A DNA stretch of 64,000 nt from positions 77,910,001 to 77,974,000 of the forward strand of contig CM060831.1 of NCBI GenBank assembly GCA_030762175.1, in the 5' to 3' direction. A program made the position numbers and the translations under genes. Below, one piece after another: positions 35,199-47,605 of this stretch (position 1 is its first letter; each line of letters begins with the position of its first letter). Source of the stretch: Metallyticus violacea (lineage: Eukaryota > Arthropoda > Insecta > Mantodea > Metallyticidae). A model generated the notes under the pieces. It was not told the origin of the DNA. It searched no databases and was given only the letters and a program-made list of their open reading frames with translations.

Positions 35199-35489
35199 TT
35201 GATTTTTTTTTCTGAGTAGTGTTTAACGCCCGTTTTCACTACTGAGGCACCACAGGCAGTGGACACTGATGATACATGAGATGAAATGATAAATGGGGGA
35301 AAGGATTTTTTTTAAGGAAGGAAGCTTTCCAGGCCTAAGTTTAGGTACCTCCCCGCATTTGCCAGTTATGAAGACTGAGGAAAACCTGGAAAAAACCCCA
35401 GTCAGGGAGGACGGTCCTGGCGGGATTCGAACCGCAGACCTCCCGCTCACGAGTCCGTGCCTTAACGACCTTGGCCACCCGTGGCGGTG
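35199..35489 (-). mobile_element. SINE-A copy 3, near complete
   Basis: Minus strand: ccgccacgggtggccaaggt, cgttaaggcacggactcgtg, B box gcggttcgaatcccgccagg, core ctgactggggttttttccag, then tttaggcctggaaagctt, gtgtccactgcctgtggtgc and gggcgttaaacac. tcacga at 35193-35198 and 35490-35495 may be a short target duplication. Confidence 0.92.
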
Positions 35490-35495
35490 TCACGA

Positions 35496-36984
35496 AATTC
35501 GATACCCAAACATACTACTATTGTGACATTTCACTAAACCAGAGGTTTCAAGCTTAAGTTGACTATATCACAATGCACAAGGTTCCGCTTAGAGGTATCG
35601 AGCAATAAATGATAATTTGAAGTGTAAACAATAGTTTATAACATACGTTTTTTTTACATAACTTAATGTAGAAACACTCCAAATTAGCAGAATGATCAAT
35701 ACAACCATACATGCCCATAGCATCCACTCATGGTGAACGTGCACGCGTTCAGATATTTTTGATATGCTAGCCGTAGCACACACTGAACTTTTTGTTGTGG
35801 CGTTCGCATGCGTAGCGCACCGCTATATAAACTTGGAGAATTTCTGTATTTTGTAAGATGAAAATCACTACACAGTATCTTCACATGCTTTTAAAAGGTG
35901 ACCATTTATTTCTTTATACCTCTAAGCTAGATACCAAGTTCACAAAATAATTATTTATATTGTTTTCTATTTCTGCCTTAACATAAACCCGTTTTGTACC
36001 AGTTTTAATTAACAGTTTAACTTGCCTACAACGAGCTTGATTGCTATAAAACAATAAGTGATGCTTCAATAGCCAGACATAACCAACATCCATTATGCTG
36101 AATATGTGTTAAAAGAAAGTATATCATCTCTCAAACCTCAAAAAGACTAAATTTGATTTTGTTCAGTTGTAATCGTTGAGGGGTTAGAATAGAACCACAA
36201 ATAGTTCATATTTTCTGGAAACTTTTCAAATCACTGATAATTTTCCCCCTTGCTGGATAAAGTTAAGTCTTTGCAGTCAAGCATTGCAACCTGAAATTTA
36301 TGTGCCAAGCCAGTAGGCAAAATAAATAAAAATGAGAAAAAGATATGATTCGTATTTAAACTAATGTTTACACACAAAAATAGATTGCTCTAAACATCTT
36401 CACAAATAAATGTGTACTGCCGTGAAACTGACATTTGAGAACATGACAAAGCAGAAAGACAGAGTTAGAGTAAAGGCGTTGCACGGACCTATTGAAATCG
36501 TCAAAAAGTGAGAGCGCCTCAAATTGTTAAAGGTTATTTTTCCAATAACTTATTTACAGCAAACAATCCCTCTTAAGTGACTAACACTTGTCGGCTGGAT
36601 GCCAAGTATAAATGTGCTTTTAAAGTTTCAGATGAATGAGGGGAAAAAAAAAAAAAATAAATAAATAAATAAAAAATAAAAAATAAAAAAATAAAAAAAG
36701 GTTTGATTATCACTATTATTGTGCTTTGATTTTTGCCTCTATAGTTGCAAAATGTCCTTATCTTCCTTTCGGTTCGTATTCACATCTGGTATGAGCTCAA
36801 AACAAAAGAGCATCCTTGCAGACAAAGGATCTATTTCTCTTCTAGTTTTATTGTTGTAAAATAAAAAAGTGCCGTATCTTATTAATTAATTATGCTGAAT
36901 TTAGAAGCAATAAAATGTCTTTTGTTACGTACAGGAATTAAAATGTTTGCCTAGACAGCAGGTAATTTTCTAACAGCCTAAAAG
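35496..36984. other. No gene; A-rich block at 36641-36701
   Basis: Holds an (A)n/(TAAA)n block. No coding or RNA signal. Confidence 0.5.
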
Positions 36985-37200
36985 TAACAACAGTCGCAAC
37001 CATAGTGTAGCGGCTGCGTTTGCTCTACCCGGTTTGACTTCCAGCTGGGCTAGTTTCCTAACTGAGGTTTTTTTCAGGGTTTTGCCTCAGTTCTTTAGGG
37101 AAAAACCTGGGAGGCCACAACTGTACTCACTGGGCCAAATTATCATCTGGCACAAATTATCATGTTCAGGTTGCGATGACATAAAAAGAATAAATAAATT
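36985..37200 (+). mobile_element. SINE-G copy (decayed)
   Basis: tRNA-like head with A box catagtgtagcggctgcg and B box ccggtttgacttccagctgg, then ctaactgaggtttttttcag then ggttttgcctcag, ending in an A-rich (aataaa) tail. The arrangement head, gaggtttttccggggttttc-type core and A-rich tail is that of a common insect SINE type. The core resembles that of SINE-A. Confidence 0.65.
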
Positions 37201-37895
37201 AAAAAAACCAGAACGCCGTAAGATTTTTGCAATGAAACAAACATTATATACGAAAACATATCTTTAGCTTAAATAAGCTAAGGTTCAGACATTTGGCGTC
37301 CGGAAGGCAAACTTCATAAAACGTTAATTTACCGAAATGTGAACCCACGCCCTCGGTATGTACTGGGAAGTAACCAGCGATTGCATGCACAAGTTCTACG
37401 CCGTACAACTCGTTCTAATTGGCATCCCTTTAGCCCTTTTCCGAGACCTTTTCTTGGTAAGGAGACACAATGGAACTGGAGCCGGCTAGGGAGCATTAAA
37501 GGGCTGAACACAAAGCCCTGGAGAGATGGCAAAGTAGAGTGGAGTGGGTCCTTCACGAGTGTAAGCGCTCTAGAAACCGCCAGTGGCGGTGGCCAAAACA
37601 GCAGGAAACATTTGTATACCTTTAACAACTTATGAATATTGTATTCTCATAAATGTGGTTTGCAGTACAAGGTTTTTCCTTCGCCCACGGGGAGTTTAAA
37701 CAGCACAACAAGATGCCAATTCTCCTGTAATTAGAAGCTTCCGTTGGGGGCCATTTTGACGGATTGTCCATATACTCAAATTTTAATATTCAGGCTCGTT
37801 TCATGTAACAAATATATATAAAATGTTAATACACGCCAAATTTTATTTAAAATACTAGTACAAACCAGAAACAAAGGAACAATATCATAAACAGA
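37201..37895. other. No confirmed gene; GC-richer patch
   Basis: 37330-37600 is GC-richer and has overlapping 98-99 codon open frames on both strands with no known domain. Near 37345 the minus strand shows a tRNA-like B box (cgtgggttcacatttcgg), so a decayed SINE is possible. Confidence 0.35.
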
Positions 37896-37899
37896 GACT

Positions 37900-38290
37900 G
37901 TAACGAAATAAATTATAAAAAGAGTAAAGTAAGGATATGGGAAGAATTTGTTTTAATCAAGTAGAGCAATATTTATATGGTAGGCAATAATTTGCATATA
38001 AAATATTAAAATGTTACACAAAGATGAGAAGGAGAGAGCTAATATAAATTACATTCTATAACAGGCGTGAAAAATTATTATAAGGAATTGTGGATAAGAT
38101 AGAATAAATGTAGGATAGGATAGGAAAATAAAGAAATCGATGATTCAGTAGATGAAATCTTAGAGGAGGAAATAAAACATGAGATGGAAAAAATGAAAAA
38201 TTGAAAATCTCCAGGACGTCATGGTATCAACACAGAATTATCAAAATATAGAGGTGAAGAACTATAGATAAACAAGTGTTGTGAAAGACA
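37900..38290 (+). pseudogene. RTE-type non-LTR retrotransposon, start of RT domain
   Basis: The clearest frame (about 38150-38260) reads DEILEEEIKHEMEKMKN, a stop, then KSPGRHGINTELSKYRGEEL. This is the RT-entry motif of RTE-like elements (E---A---MKN-KAPG-DGI--ELLK-GGE-L). Upstream pieces (MLHKDEKERANINYI, YYKELW) fit the linker before it. Heavily decayed fragment. Confidence 0.7.
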
Positions 38291-38585
38291 CTTCAAGGAC
38301 ACCTTTTAATCGAGGTTCAGTATTGGTTTGAGCCGGGCTCAGCATTGAAGCAAGAACGGAACTGGGTTCATCACTGACAGCTCGAGATTTTTGCTGATAC
38401 CCGTTATAGGCGACTTCATTACCTTATGCATGATAAAAGCTCGTCCACACACTGCTCGGTGTGTTTCTGAGTTCCTGGATGTGGTTGGGATGGAACGTAG
38501 GCTATGGCCAGCACGCAGTCGCACTCATATAACATGCCTGGGACATGCTTGGGAGGCATGCTAAGGGTCAATTCCCCGACTAACT

Positions 38586-38857
38586 TTTTTTTTTGAGTGG
38601 TGTTTAACGCCCGTTTTTACTACTGAGGCACCACAGGCGGTGGACACTGATGATACATAAAGGATTTTTTTTTTTTTTTTTTTTTTTTTTAAAGGAAGGA
38701 AGCGTTCCAGGCCTAAGTTTAGGTATCTCCCCGGCATTTGCCAGTTATGAAAACCTGGAAAAAACCCCAGTCAGGGAGGACGGTCCTGGCGGGATTCGAA
38801 CCGCAGACCTCCCGCTCACGAGTCCCTGCCTTAACGACCTCGGCCACCCGTGGCGGT
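38586..38857 (-). mobile_element. SINE-A copy 4 with perfect 11-bp target duplication
   Basis: cccgactaact occurs exactly at 38575-38585 and 38858-38868. The element between has the complete SINE-A order, a well-kept B box (gcggttcgaatcccgccagg on the minus strand) and a T-run of more than 20 at 38667-38690 on the plus strand. Among the youngest insertions in the window. Confidence 0.95.
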
Positions 38858-38868
38858 CCCGACTAACT

Positions 38869-40227
38869 GGCAGATCTTTGGGGAATGTAGAGAACCATAG
38901 AGCCACTAAAAGTGTAAATTTTCAACATTTTTAAAAAGTTCTGTTTATTGTGATGTTTGAAAATTTTTCTGTATTAAAAACTTCTTGCTATATTTTTCTC
39001 CACTCCATTAATACTTCCGGGTGTTACATTGCTCTAAACACACGAGACGGCGGTTCTCCGTTTTTCCTCTCTCTCCACTTTTACTAACGTTATGTATCTA
39101 AGTATCATTAAACATGAGTTGCCAGGGTTTCAAATCGAGACAGTGTTCGTATTAACCCTGGATATACATTCTACATTTACGCTGCTGCAAAGATATGTGA
39201 AAAATGTAAATTTACTTCTGATAGTGTCGCCCATTTTATTTACCGCAGATGTTTCTACAGAAGCTTCGGAATTAAGAAACACGCAGAAGAAATATTGCTC
39301 ATGCAAGACATTGAGTGAAGAGATGGTCTTTGTTGAATTTCTTAGGAATACGTTCTGGTCAATACTTCTGGACCACGAATAACCCTGAGGTGCACGACTC
39401 TAAAGATCAGTAACAAAATAAAAGCAGCATGCAGTATCATATTTTTTTATCTTCATATTTGTTCAACTTTAACCATTCTTATGTCAGCTTCCATGCCTTC
39501 TCCAGTTTGGTACAGTTTTCTAGAGAACACCGAGCAGATATGTAAAAAGAACATTTCTAAAATTTGCTGGCTTTCAGCCTGGAAAACAGTTTTCGTGCTG
39601 TGAGTAAGGGGCTTCTTATAAAAGAGGGAGCGATGACAGGAGGATATATGGAAGGAAATGAGAAAATATCGAGAGATACGTTTTCTGCATTAACAACAAA
39701 AGAAGAGAAGGCAGGTAAGGGACGCTTATCATGGATCTTCCCATTGCAATCAGAGGCATTAATCTTCCTTCAAACTTTCTCTCAAGCACTACGTGTTTCA
39801 CATATCCCAACAAGAGAATTATAACTTCTTGTCGCAGCCCATCGGCCACCATTTCTGTTAACAACACAGTGGCTGCACTACCTGCAAGCAATCAGCAAAG
39901 TTTTCCTATTCGATAAACAAAAAACAGCTTGGCGTTTGCAGCTAACGAATAAACAAGTATTCCTGTATATCCTAGTGGTATAAGAGGCAAAATATTTATT
40001 ATGTGCCACATGTTAATTTAAGTTTTAAATAATTTACAAAAAAAAAGAAAAAACAGTAATATCTTTGTAGCATTCATACTTTCAAACACTTATTTTGTTG
40101 TGCATTTTAAACACTAAAATGACGATTTTCTCACTCGTCTACCTTCATTTGGGTAGGAATTATAGCCCTAAAAGTGAACATTTCAATGAAATGGTCAAAT
40201 GGATCCAAAAATATATGCTTCTGCCTC
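38869..40227. other. No gene recognised
   Basis: Open frames at 39092-39382, 39564-39824 and antisense 39616-39891 show no recognisable domains. Nothing else seen. Confidence 0.45.
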
Positions 40228-40234
40228 AGGTCAG

Positions 40235-40514
40235 ATGACTGCCACGAGTAGCCGAGGTCGTTAAGGCGCGGAGTCGTGAGCGGGAGTTCTGGGATTCGAT
40301 TTCGCCATGGTCGTCCTGCCTGATCGAGATTTTTTTCCAGCTTTTCCTCAGCCCTCATAAATTGCAAATGCCAAACAAATCCTCAAAACTCCTGGAAAGC
40401 TTCCGTCCTTTAAAAAAAAAAATTAGTTTATCACTTCAACTCATGTGCCATCAGTGCCCACTGCCGGTGGTGTCTCAGTAGTAAAAACGGGCGTTAAACA
40501 CTATTTAAAAAATT
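40235..40514 (+). mobile_element. SINE-A copy 5 with target duplication
   Basis: The only full SINE-A on the plus strand: head gccacgagtagccgaggtcg then ttaaggcgcgga, B box gggattcgatttcgcc, core and tail ending gggcgttaaacac. Flanked by aggtcag at 40228-40234 and 40515-40521. The tail side carries an A9 run. Confidence 0.92.
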
Positions 40515-40649
40515 AGGTCAGCTAGTGCCAAGCCCTAGCCTCGAATATGAAGATTCGAAATAGAACAAGTCATTAAAAAGATCAAGGGAGGGGTTAGGTT
40601 CTCAGAAATAAATGTTACCCCACAACAAAACATTGCAATTATTTCGCAA

Positions 40650-40905
40650 GTCCCTCGCAGACACAAGATCGCGGGTTGAATCCCGTTCAGGATCGATGGA
40701 TTATTTTCGAGAGTAAAATTCCCAACTATGGCACCCTTCGGGAAAAGAAAGAAAAAAAAAAAACAGTAAAGCCGTGGGTCCCATGTCGTAGATTTACGGT
40801 ACGTAAAAGAACGTCAAGCCTGAAAGATGAGGCATCTGAGCAAAATTTGTTGGTTGTTTCACACCCTGAATTGAATGGATGTTAAACAGCGTTCGTAAAT
40901 GAACC
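40650..40905 (+). mobile_element. SINE-B copy 5, 5' truncated
   Basis: Starts within the head (acacaagatcgcgggttgaa, B box) and continues with gatcgatggattattttcga, gtagatttacggtacgtaaa, aagcctgaaagatgaggcat, ctgagcaaaatttgtt and tail gcgttcgtaaatgaa. The first part of the tRNA-like head is missing. Confidence 0.85.
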
Positions 40906-40909
40906 AAAT

Positions 40910-43900
40910 CATCTTCCCGAGTCTCGTTCGTAGTCGTACTTTTTACACTTTTTCCGCCACTACTCTAGTTCCTCAAGCAATCTTTTCGTCGTGTCCTGAA
41001 AGCATGAAAAACGGGTATACAAACAGGGCATCCAGAATACCCCCTCACCGGTTGCACGGAATTTTGCGCTGGGCCAAGGCCGCCTGACATTGTACTTGCG
41101 AGCTATGTTGATTCGTTCACGACGACTTTAGAGCAACGCATTTTTTGTGTAAATTTATGAATAGGTAAGATATTACTAGTTCCGTGCAAAAGAGAAACAC
41201 ACGCGAAGACGTACAGTTTTAACAGAAGACACAAATCTTGAGCATTCACCAACTAAATCACCACCGAAATTAACACAAGATGGGGTTTCAGTGTCTTCTG
41301 CAACAAAACTTTCAAATACACACTGTCCATGATGTGATGCCACTGCACCAAAGAGACAAACTCCACACTGTTGTGTGGTATTTCAAATGGAAGCATCATT
41401 AGTGCCATAATTTGCCATAACTTTGAATTTTAAACAGATTGCCTATCTCTTATTACTTACCTCAGACCTATTTACAATCTCTGAAATTATTACGGTGTAG
41501 TTGAGGTGGGATTTATTACCTGCCACCTCCAAGCAACACATTAATTAATTTTGGTAACTTTTCTACTTTAATCATGATAGTAATGTCATTTTTTATTTTC
41601 AGTGCATGTATTGAAGCGTTGTGTATGATGTTATTTTCTTACCAGAGTACATAGCTATTAAAACTTGATCTGGCGATGAAGACAGAGAAGCCTGTTGCCT
41701 ATTGTAACAATATTTTGTATAGATGACCCCAAAGCCAAAACGAGAAAAGCGGTCCGCTGTCATTTGGAGAATTCTAAAGCAGGGTCCTTGAAAAAGATGT
41801 TTATTTCGTATGTCAGGGTAGATGTAATAATATTAGGCCAGAACGGGGGGGGGGGGGTGGAGAGACAGGCCGATAAGTTTCGAAGGGAAGAAGCTAACAG
41901 CGTCATTGATACGTATGATCGAAGTCACGTAGTCCAGATAGCCAATAAGAAAAACTAGAAGGACATTACGCGAGTTCAGTATCCAATAGAAATTCTTAGA
42001 TGAAAGGAAAATTTCTAAATCTTTCTAAAATAACATTTTGAAAGAATAAAGGAAGCGATAGACAGACTGACCGACCTCCACGTTTACTCAAGCTTACTAT
42101 TTTGGGGCTCAGGACCAGTCTTTGCAGTTCTTGGTTAGAGGCAGTTTCTCAGTTCGCAGTAGTCATTGATATTACAGAACCATTTACGTGTTATATTTCA
42201 ATCAGTCTTGTCAAGTTTAGCATTGCATCAATATCAGTCATATTGAGTTAACAGAAGGAAGTTTCGGAGATCAAAGTGCGACAGTGTATAGCCGTCAAGT
42301 TAGTGCAAAAGTGGCACATCTAGCAGTGCAATTGTCCAAGGAGTAACGATGCCTCTTTAATTGGAACAGACATTGTTAATAAACCGTGCTTCATAAATTT
42401 AAGCAATTACAAGTCAGCGGAAAATCGTCGGAGAGGAGAAGAAGAAAATCATCATCCCTGGGAATATAATTAAAATATTTTAGTCAAATTTCTTCCATAA
42501 TCTCCCCTCCACTCTTACATATAATTACACCCTCTTATAAAAAAACTGCTGGGCACAGTTTCACGTCTTCAAAGTTTCAGTTTTTAGTTTTAGTTTTTAC
42601 TTTATTAGTAATTACTTTAAAATAGAATTTAAAAGGTAAATTTTATGTAAGTTTAATCTAATTATTTTTCCCCACCTGCAGGCCCATGATTTCTTCTTTC
42701 CCTTTCATAAAACGTTACCCAGGAAGAAATTATGGAGAAAAACAAATCGATTCTTTTGATACAATTTCCACGTTTGTTGCCAATTACTTCAGAACTAGAT
42801 AAAAGTGTGTAGAAGAAGGAAATGAATGAAGGAATTAATACAAGAAAAGTTCAAAATGTTTTAAATAGAGGAATAAACGTCCTTTATTTAAAATCTCATC
42901 GAGAGAACATTTTCAATGGTACTTTAGCTGTTAAGTGGAATAGCAATTAGGTAACAACGCTGACTGCTGCGGTTTAAAAGCCCCTCGAAAAGTGTTTTAG
43001 TCCGGAATATCTAACTGTAGAGCACTGCAAATGCCATTACACGTTCATGCACGGGTGCCATGAGCTCTATTGGTAATGTGCTACCGATCGCAGCAACGTT
43101 AAAAATGCGCTATTTCAATTCAAATTAACCTCATCCATACACGTTTTCTACGGTTGGCTAATTTTCCAGTGCAGTGTTTTACAGCCCCATCGGTACTACA
43201 TTCCCACCCATAATAACATCAATTTACCCTCTCTGACGTAAAGTAGCATAAAAGGCTGCTAAAACTGGTGCACATTTCATTAGATTGAACCAATTTAAAC
43301 TACAATTGTTTCAGAAAAACCAACTAAATGTAACACTAAAAACAGCGCTAGTGACAAAATGAGGTAACAAGAAACACCAGTTCAAGATTCCAAAGCTAAG
43401 TACAGTGCATTGAGCGCACTCTGAGAGCAGGAAATATTCTATTAACACTTCATTTTCGAGCGCAGATCGATATCGCCATGTTGCAGATGTGTAAAACAGA
43501 GCAATTATGTGTCGTGATGTGGCTCGGCGGTAGCATTGGCATTGGAAACATCGTTTCCCTCTGACGTCGTCTAAAGTGTAATGGGTGAAAGTGTTTCTCA
43601 TCCTACTTGACATACATGTCTCACAAATTTCTATTATATTAGGTTTATTCATCTATCGGTATTTGCATTTCTTTCTAAAGATGTCATGTTTACAGATTTA
43701 TGCTTAGTTCAATTTATTATCAGCAGAGGTTTAACCTACAACGACGCATTTATTTCATTTCTGATAATGCCAGAGACTATTGATAAAGTTTCTGCTGTTC
43801 TGATTCTTATTTCACAGAGCTATCCGGCCACCAGGGCAGTCAGTCTTAGTGGCGTTCCATCGTCCACTGCGAAGAAGAATATAGGTCTTGGCTTGTCTCT

Positions 43901-44074
43901 ACAGAGGATGCAGGCAGAGCGGCGTAAAGGGGTTTGTCTTTATACCCGGTTGCGCAGGAACTGTTGCATGGATGCAGGGAGAATATTAAGACATACTTAT
44001 TTTGGACGGGAATGATGCTAGAGGACGGTTTCGAAGTTATTGGTGGAGCGGCGTGAAGTGATAGGAAGAGTCTA
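40910..44074. other. No gene recognised
   Basis: Includes a G-run at 41847-41857 and several open frames (41695-41958, antisense 43311-43652, 43686-44015) with no recognisable domain. A tRNA-like pair of boxes near 42940-42990 (tagcaattaggtaac, ggtttaaaagcccc) is a weak SINE candidate. Confidence 0.4.
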
Positions 44075-44370
44075 TTTGTTTCTTACAAAAAGCGTCCGAA
44101 CATGAGTAGTGCACACGTGAACACCGATTGTAGCATACGTTCAAAGACTTCTATCGTGACCTGAGCGATTCCACGAGCTACAGAAATGAAGTCTTTTGAT
44201 TAAACAGATGTCTCATTCACTCGCTGTCAGATAGGTCCCTACAAGAAGAAATCGAGGCATGTCAAATATGTTATAAAAGTGGCCAAGAGAGTGGCCCCCA
44301 TCGGCTGATCCAGCGTGACTGTCAAAATATTCTCTCACAGCATTCGTGAAGTGTGCTGGCGACCTATCTT
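44075..44370 (-). pseudogene. Tc1/mariner-like transposase C-terminal relic
   Basis: Minus strand, across frames: HFTNAVREYFDSHAGS, then TYLTCLDFFL-GPI-QRVNET (usual SPDLTPLDFFLWG-IK--VY-T) and ARGIAQVTIEVFERMLQSV. This is the stretch between the second catalytic residue and the C-terminus in the same transposase group as the relics at 32600 and 63653. Stops replace the tryptophan of FLWG and a later lysine. No inverted repeats were identified. Confidence 0.65.
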
Positions 44371-44809
44371 TATTGAATAACCAATTGAACACAGTCTAGC
44401 AGCTGTGGTTATATTATTTTCAGCATGTTCCATTGTTCTAGGAGAAATACTACATGCTTTTATATCTGGTTATATTATTCTATTTAGGCAATGGTACATC
44501 CTTGCTGTTTTATAATTAATTTGCATCTATTGATAGACATTGTCTGTAAACTTCTGCCTTTATTGTATTTACACTCCCATTTGTTTACACTTCTACACTT
44601 TTATTTGTGTTATATTTACACTTCCTATAATTCCATTGTATCACCTCTTGTAGATTTATAACGTTATTACATTGAAAGGCTGCTGAAATGATTCTAAATT
44701 TATTTATTTAACAAAGTAAATGAATTCTTTTGTATATTACTGAACTGGTTTACTTATTCAATATATCTATTTTCCGTAGTTTCTTATCATTACGTACTTG
44801 AACATATCA

Positions 44810-45870
44810 GCATTATAACATCCGCAAAGCAGACGCCTCCCTGTCTGTTCATCTGCTCCACATATGCACCTCGGACTATCAGTTAATTTAAGTCGAAGAA
44901 AGTACGAGCTTAATTTGCCTTGGACGGTTAGGAATGTCAGACAGTGGCATGTTCTTTTTCAGCCTCTCTTTTACGTTTGGGAAAAATGATTTGGTAACGT
45001 CTCCTTTCGATATGGCTTGCCATTCACTCTCCCACTTTGTCAAACTTGCTTCTTACAGTTCGCTTAGGATTGCAGTCACTGGTACTTTCGCGTAGCTCAC
45101 TAGAACTTGACTGTTGTTTGCTGCTTGTTTTGTCAAGTGATTTGTTAATTCGTTACCAGCATTCCCAATGAGTGTCTTTATACCCAGGTGTACGGTATTG
45201 TCCAATTTAGTGCTTCCAACTTCTTTGCTTGTTGTTTGTTTATTGAATGAAGTTTGCCCTGCGCTTTTACAATAGTAAATTGCTCCGCTTGATTACTAGA
45301 GCATCCGTCATGTAGTCGATATATTGATTTCTAGTCTGAGAGTCTGGCGATTCCGGAACCGACTGCAATCTCCCCTCTACTGCCGTCTGTGTATATGTCG
45401 ATGTTGTATGGTAGGTTTAGTTTCAATGTTGGTGGATTCTGCAGCTCGATCACATTGTTAATATACACAAGATGTTGTTCGGAATGCTTTTGCCATTTTG
45501 ATATTACGAGTAATTAGTCTCCGTACTGTTTGTGTTATTTCTTGATGGCTTCGATCCACATTGCAGCCTTATCCTGAGCACATCATAATTTAGTCCCCAG
45601 TTAATTTTTGAAGAAGCATGAATCAACTGTGTACATTTCTGACTTGCATACTCTATATGTTCTATGAAACTGAGTTTCTTGTCTATAACTAAACTCAGAT
45701 AAGCTATACTTTCTGATAGCAGCAGTTTTCTACTGTCGATGTCTCGTACAGTTTTAGGTCTTCTTTTTGAAATAATTAACAGCTTTGATTTATGGTCATT
45801 CAATATAATTTTGCTATTCTTGGCCCAATTGGAAACCTTTTGTGGTTCCACGTTATGTGTCGGAAGACTG
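44810..45870 (-). pseudogene. I-group non-LTR retrotransposon: end of RT plus RNase H
   Basis: Minus strand in order: VSNWAKNSKIILNDHKSKLL then ISKRRP (end of RT palm/thumb), SESIAYLSLVIDKKLSFIEH (usual ---YLGI-ID-KL-F--H), then NIDIYTDGSRG, the first RNase H aspartate, NQAEQFTIVKA with its glutamate, GNAGNELTNHLTKQAA (usual H-G--GNE-AD-LAK-A), then KGDVTKSFFPNVKERL and a final GKLSSYFLRLKLTDSPRCIC, a zinc-knuckle-like end with a following cysteine. RNase H after RT points to the I/LOA/R1-like group. The catalytic RT box is lost and several frameshifts are present. Confidence 0.82.
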
Positions 45871-45935
45871 TAGTGCGTGAGTAGGGGGCAGGATGTATGG
45901 ACAATGGCAGCAGATGCATTTCCTACAGCCCACAT

Positions 45936-46570
45936 TTACGGACTGTGCTGATTGGAACTGCCCCACATAGCACCGCAGTGTACTCCACTCTCTGTAGACG
46001 ATATGTCGGGGAGTATTCGAACGTCTACGACAATCAATGCTCCGACGCTGTAAGCATGAACTGATGCCGATGGTCGCACCCTGAGAACATTTTGTGTTGA
46101 ATAAATAAACAAATGATGTAGTTGTTCCAATTGTTATGTATCCTTACCAGTAATTCCGAAATCCTCTAGCGCCAGGAGCGGACATGAAATAAGCATCTCT
46201 TACTGTTCTCTCCCTCCTATAGAATATGCAGTGAGTTCGAAAGAAAAAACCACGCAGACTTGCGTGCGATTACAGACCCACCGCTAGGCTTCTTCGGGAC
46301 GTCACTCTTTCAGTAAAAATGATCTGAATGTAACTTGCAAAACCTCGGACACATGTGGACAAATGACAAGCGCGTTAGGCCGTGGTAGTTGAACAATTTA
46401 TCGTTCTACGGCTGCAGAATGAACATACACCCAGTTTTACACAACTCAGTATGCAGTAATCTGATTAATGAACAACTGTCTTGAACAGAAAAAATCGCAA
46501 TTTTCTACCAGAAGTGGAAACATGAACTTATACCCTAAGGTATTTTATATTGATGTTCGATATGGAGTCG
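45936..46570. other. No gene recognised
   Basis: Between the non-LTR relic and the next mariner. No motif recognised. Confidence 0.5.
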
Positions 46571-46574
46571 TTAT

Positions 46575-47190
46575 CGTGAAAATGACCGTGTTAAGTTAAC
46601 GGTGAGTTCCAAGACTCGCTGATTCCCAAACAAAAGGAAGACCCCGTATATTTGCAGAAGATGCCGAGTTTCTTTAAAGCTGCTGATGAAACTTGGCTAT
46701 ATTACTTCGATCCTGAGGGCAAATAACAAAGCTCTGTGTGGAAATCCGCATCACCCCCCTCTAAGAAATGATTTACAGCATGTGGTATATGCACACACAG
46801 CAGTAAATGAGCAATAGATGTGTCCTAAAATACTTCAAGGTCATTTCACATGCAAAACAACCTTTCCGTACAAAGGCTGGTTGCTGCACCGCAAATGTTG
46901 AATACATCACAAAAATAAACGTGAAGTATGTCTCTCATCTTCCCTATAGTCCAGATTTAGCCCAGTGTTACTTCTTCCTTCCTCCCAAGTTGATGAAACG
47001 CTTCCAAGGGAGGCACTTTCTTTCATCACAAGCAGTGATGGAGGCGACGGAGACGGTTCTGAAGGACCTGTCAAAAATATTTTTAGCATGTCTTTGAAAA
47101 CTGGCAGAAACGCTGAAACGGGCACAGCTTTGAGAAATATCATCAAAATTATGAGGACGAGTACAGATTTGCTGTAAAAAAAAAGTTATT
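46575..47190 (+). pseudogene. Mariner transposase relic, family M2 copy b
   Basis: Across frames: a DSQTKG-like remnant, AADETWLYYFDPEGK (first catalytic aspartate in DET), VKYVSHLPYSPDLAQCYFFL (third aspartate position replaced by C or Y), PPKLMKRFQGRHFLSSQAVM, TETVLKDLSK, HVFENWQKR and SFEKYHQNYEDEYRFAV. The middle, about 70 residues around the second aspartate, is damaged. Shares its block order with the relics at 6150 and 54555. Confidence 0.85.
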
Positions 47191-47198
47191 ATCATTAA

Positions 47199-47554
47199 AT
47201 GACCCTCGTATTAATTTGCAACAACAGTTTACCATTATTCTCGAAAAGAAAATGGAAAAAATGTATGTCTTGGACGGGGGAAAATGTCGTTAAAATGATT
47301 ACATATTTTAGAAATACAGTTGCTGAAAGTGAAGATGGTAGAAATAAAATGTTTAACAAAACAGAGTTCCTCTCACTTAAAAGACTGAATATCTTACAGT
47401 TCTATAAGGCAGAAAGTCACGAGTATAGGACTTTATGGGAAAAGAACCGAAATCATGTGCACAAATTCTTTAAAAATTACGCTTCTAATACTTATATATT
47501 GTTTGTAATTAAGTGTTATGGCTTTTCCTGCTTACATAGCTGAGATCCAGATAT

Positions 47555-47605
<51 letters not shown>

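Noticed and set aside
35223..35526. Frames over SINE-A on both strands (also 33316-33501, 38650-38934, 40131-40367)
   Set aside because: Translations of SINE-A sequence; the shared peptide comes from the repeat, not from a gene family.
42930..43000. tRNA-like box pair
   Set aside because: Weak A box and altered B box, no second copy in the window to confirm a SINE.
43311..44015. Frames of 113 (minus) and 109 (plus) codons
   Set aside because: No domain, no splice or promoter context, length within chance range.
47199..47543. 114-codon frame directly after mariner relic M2b
   Set aside because: Not part of the transposase pattern and not recognised otherwise.
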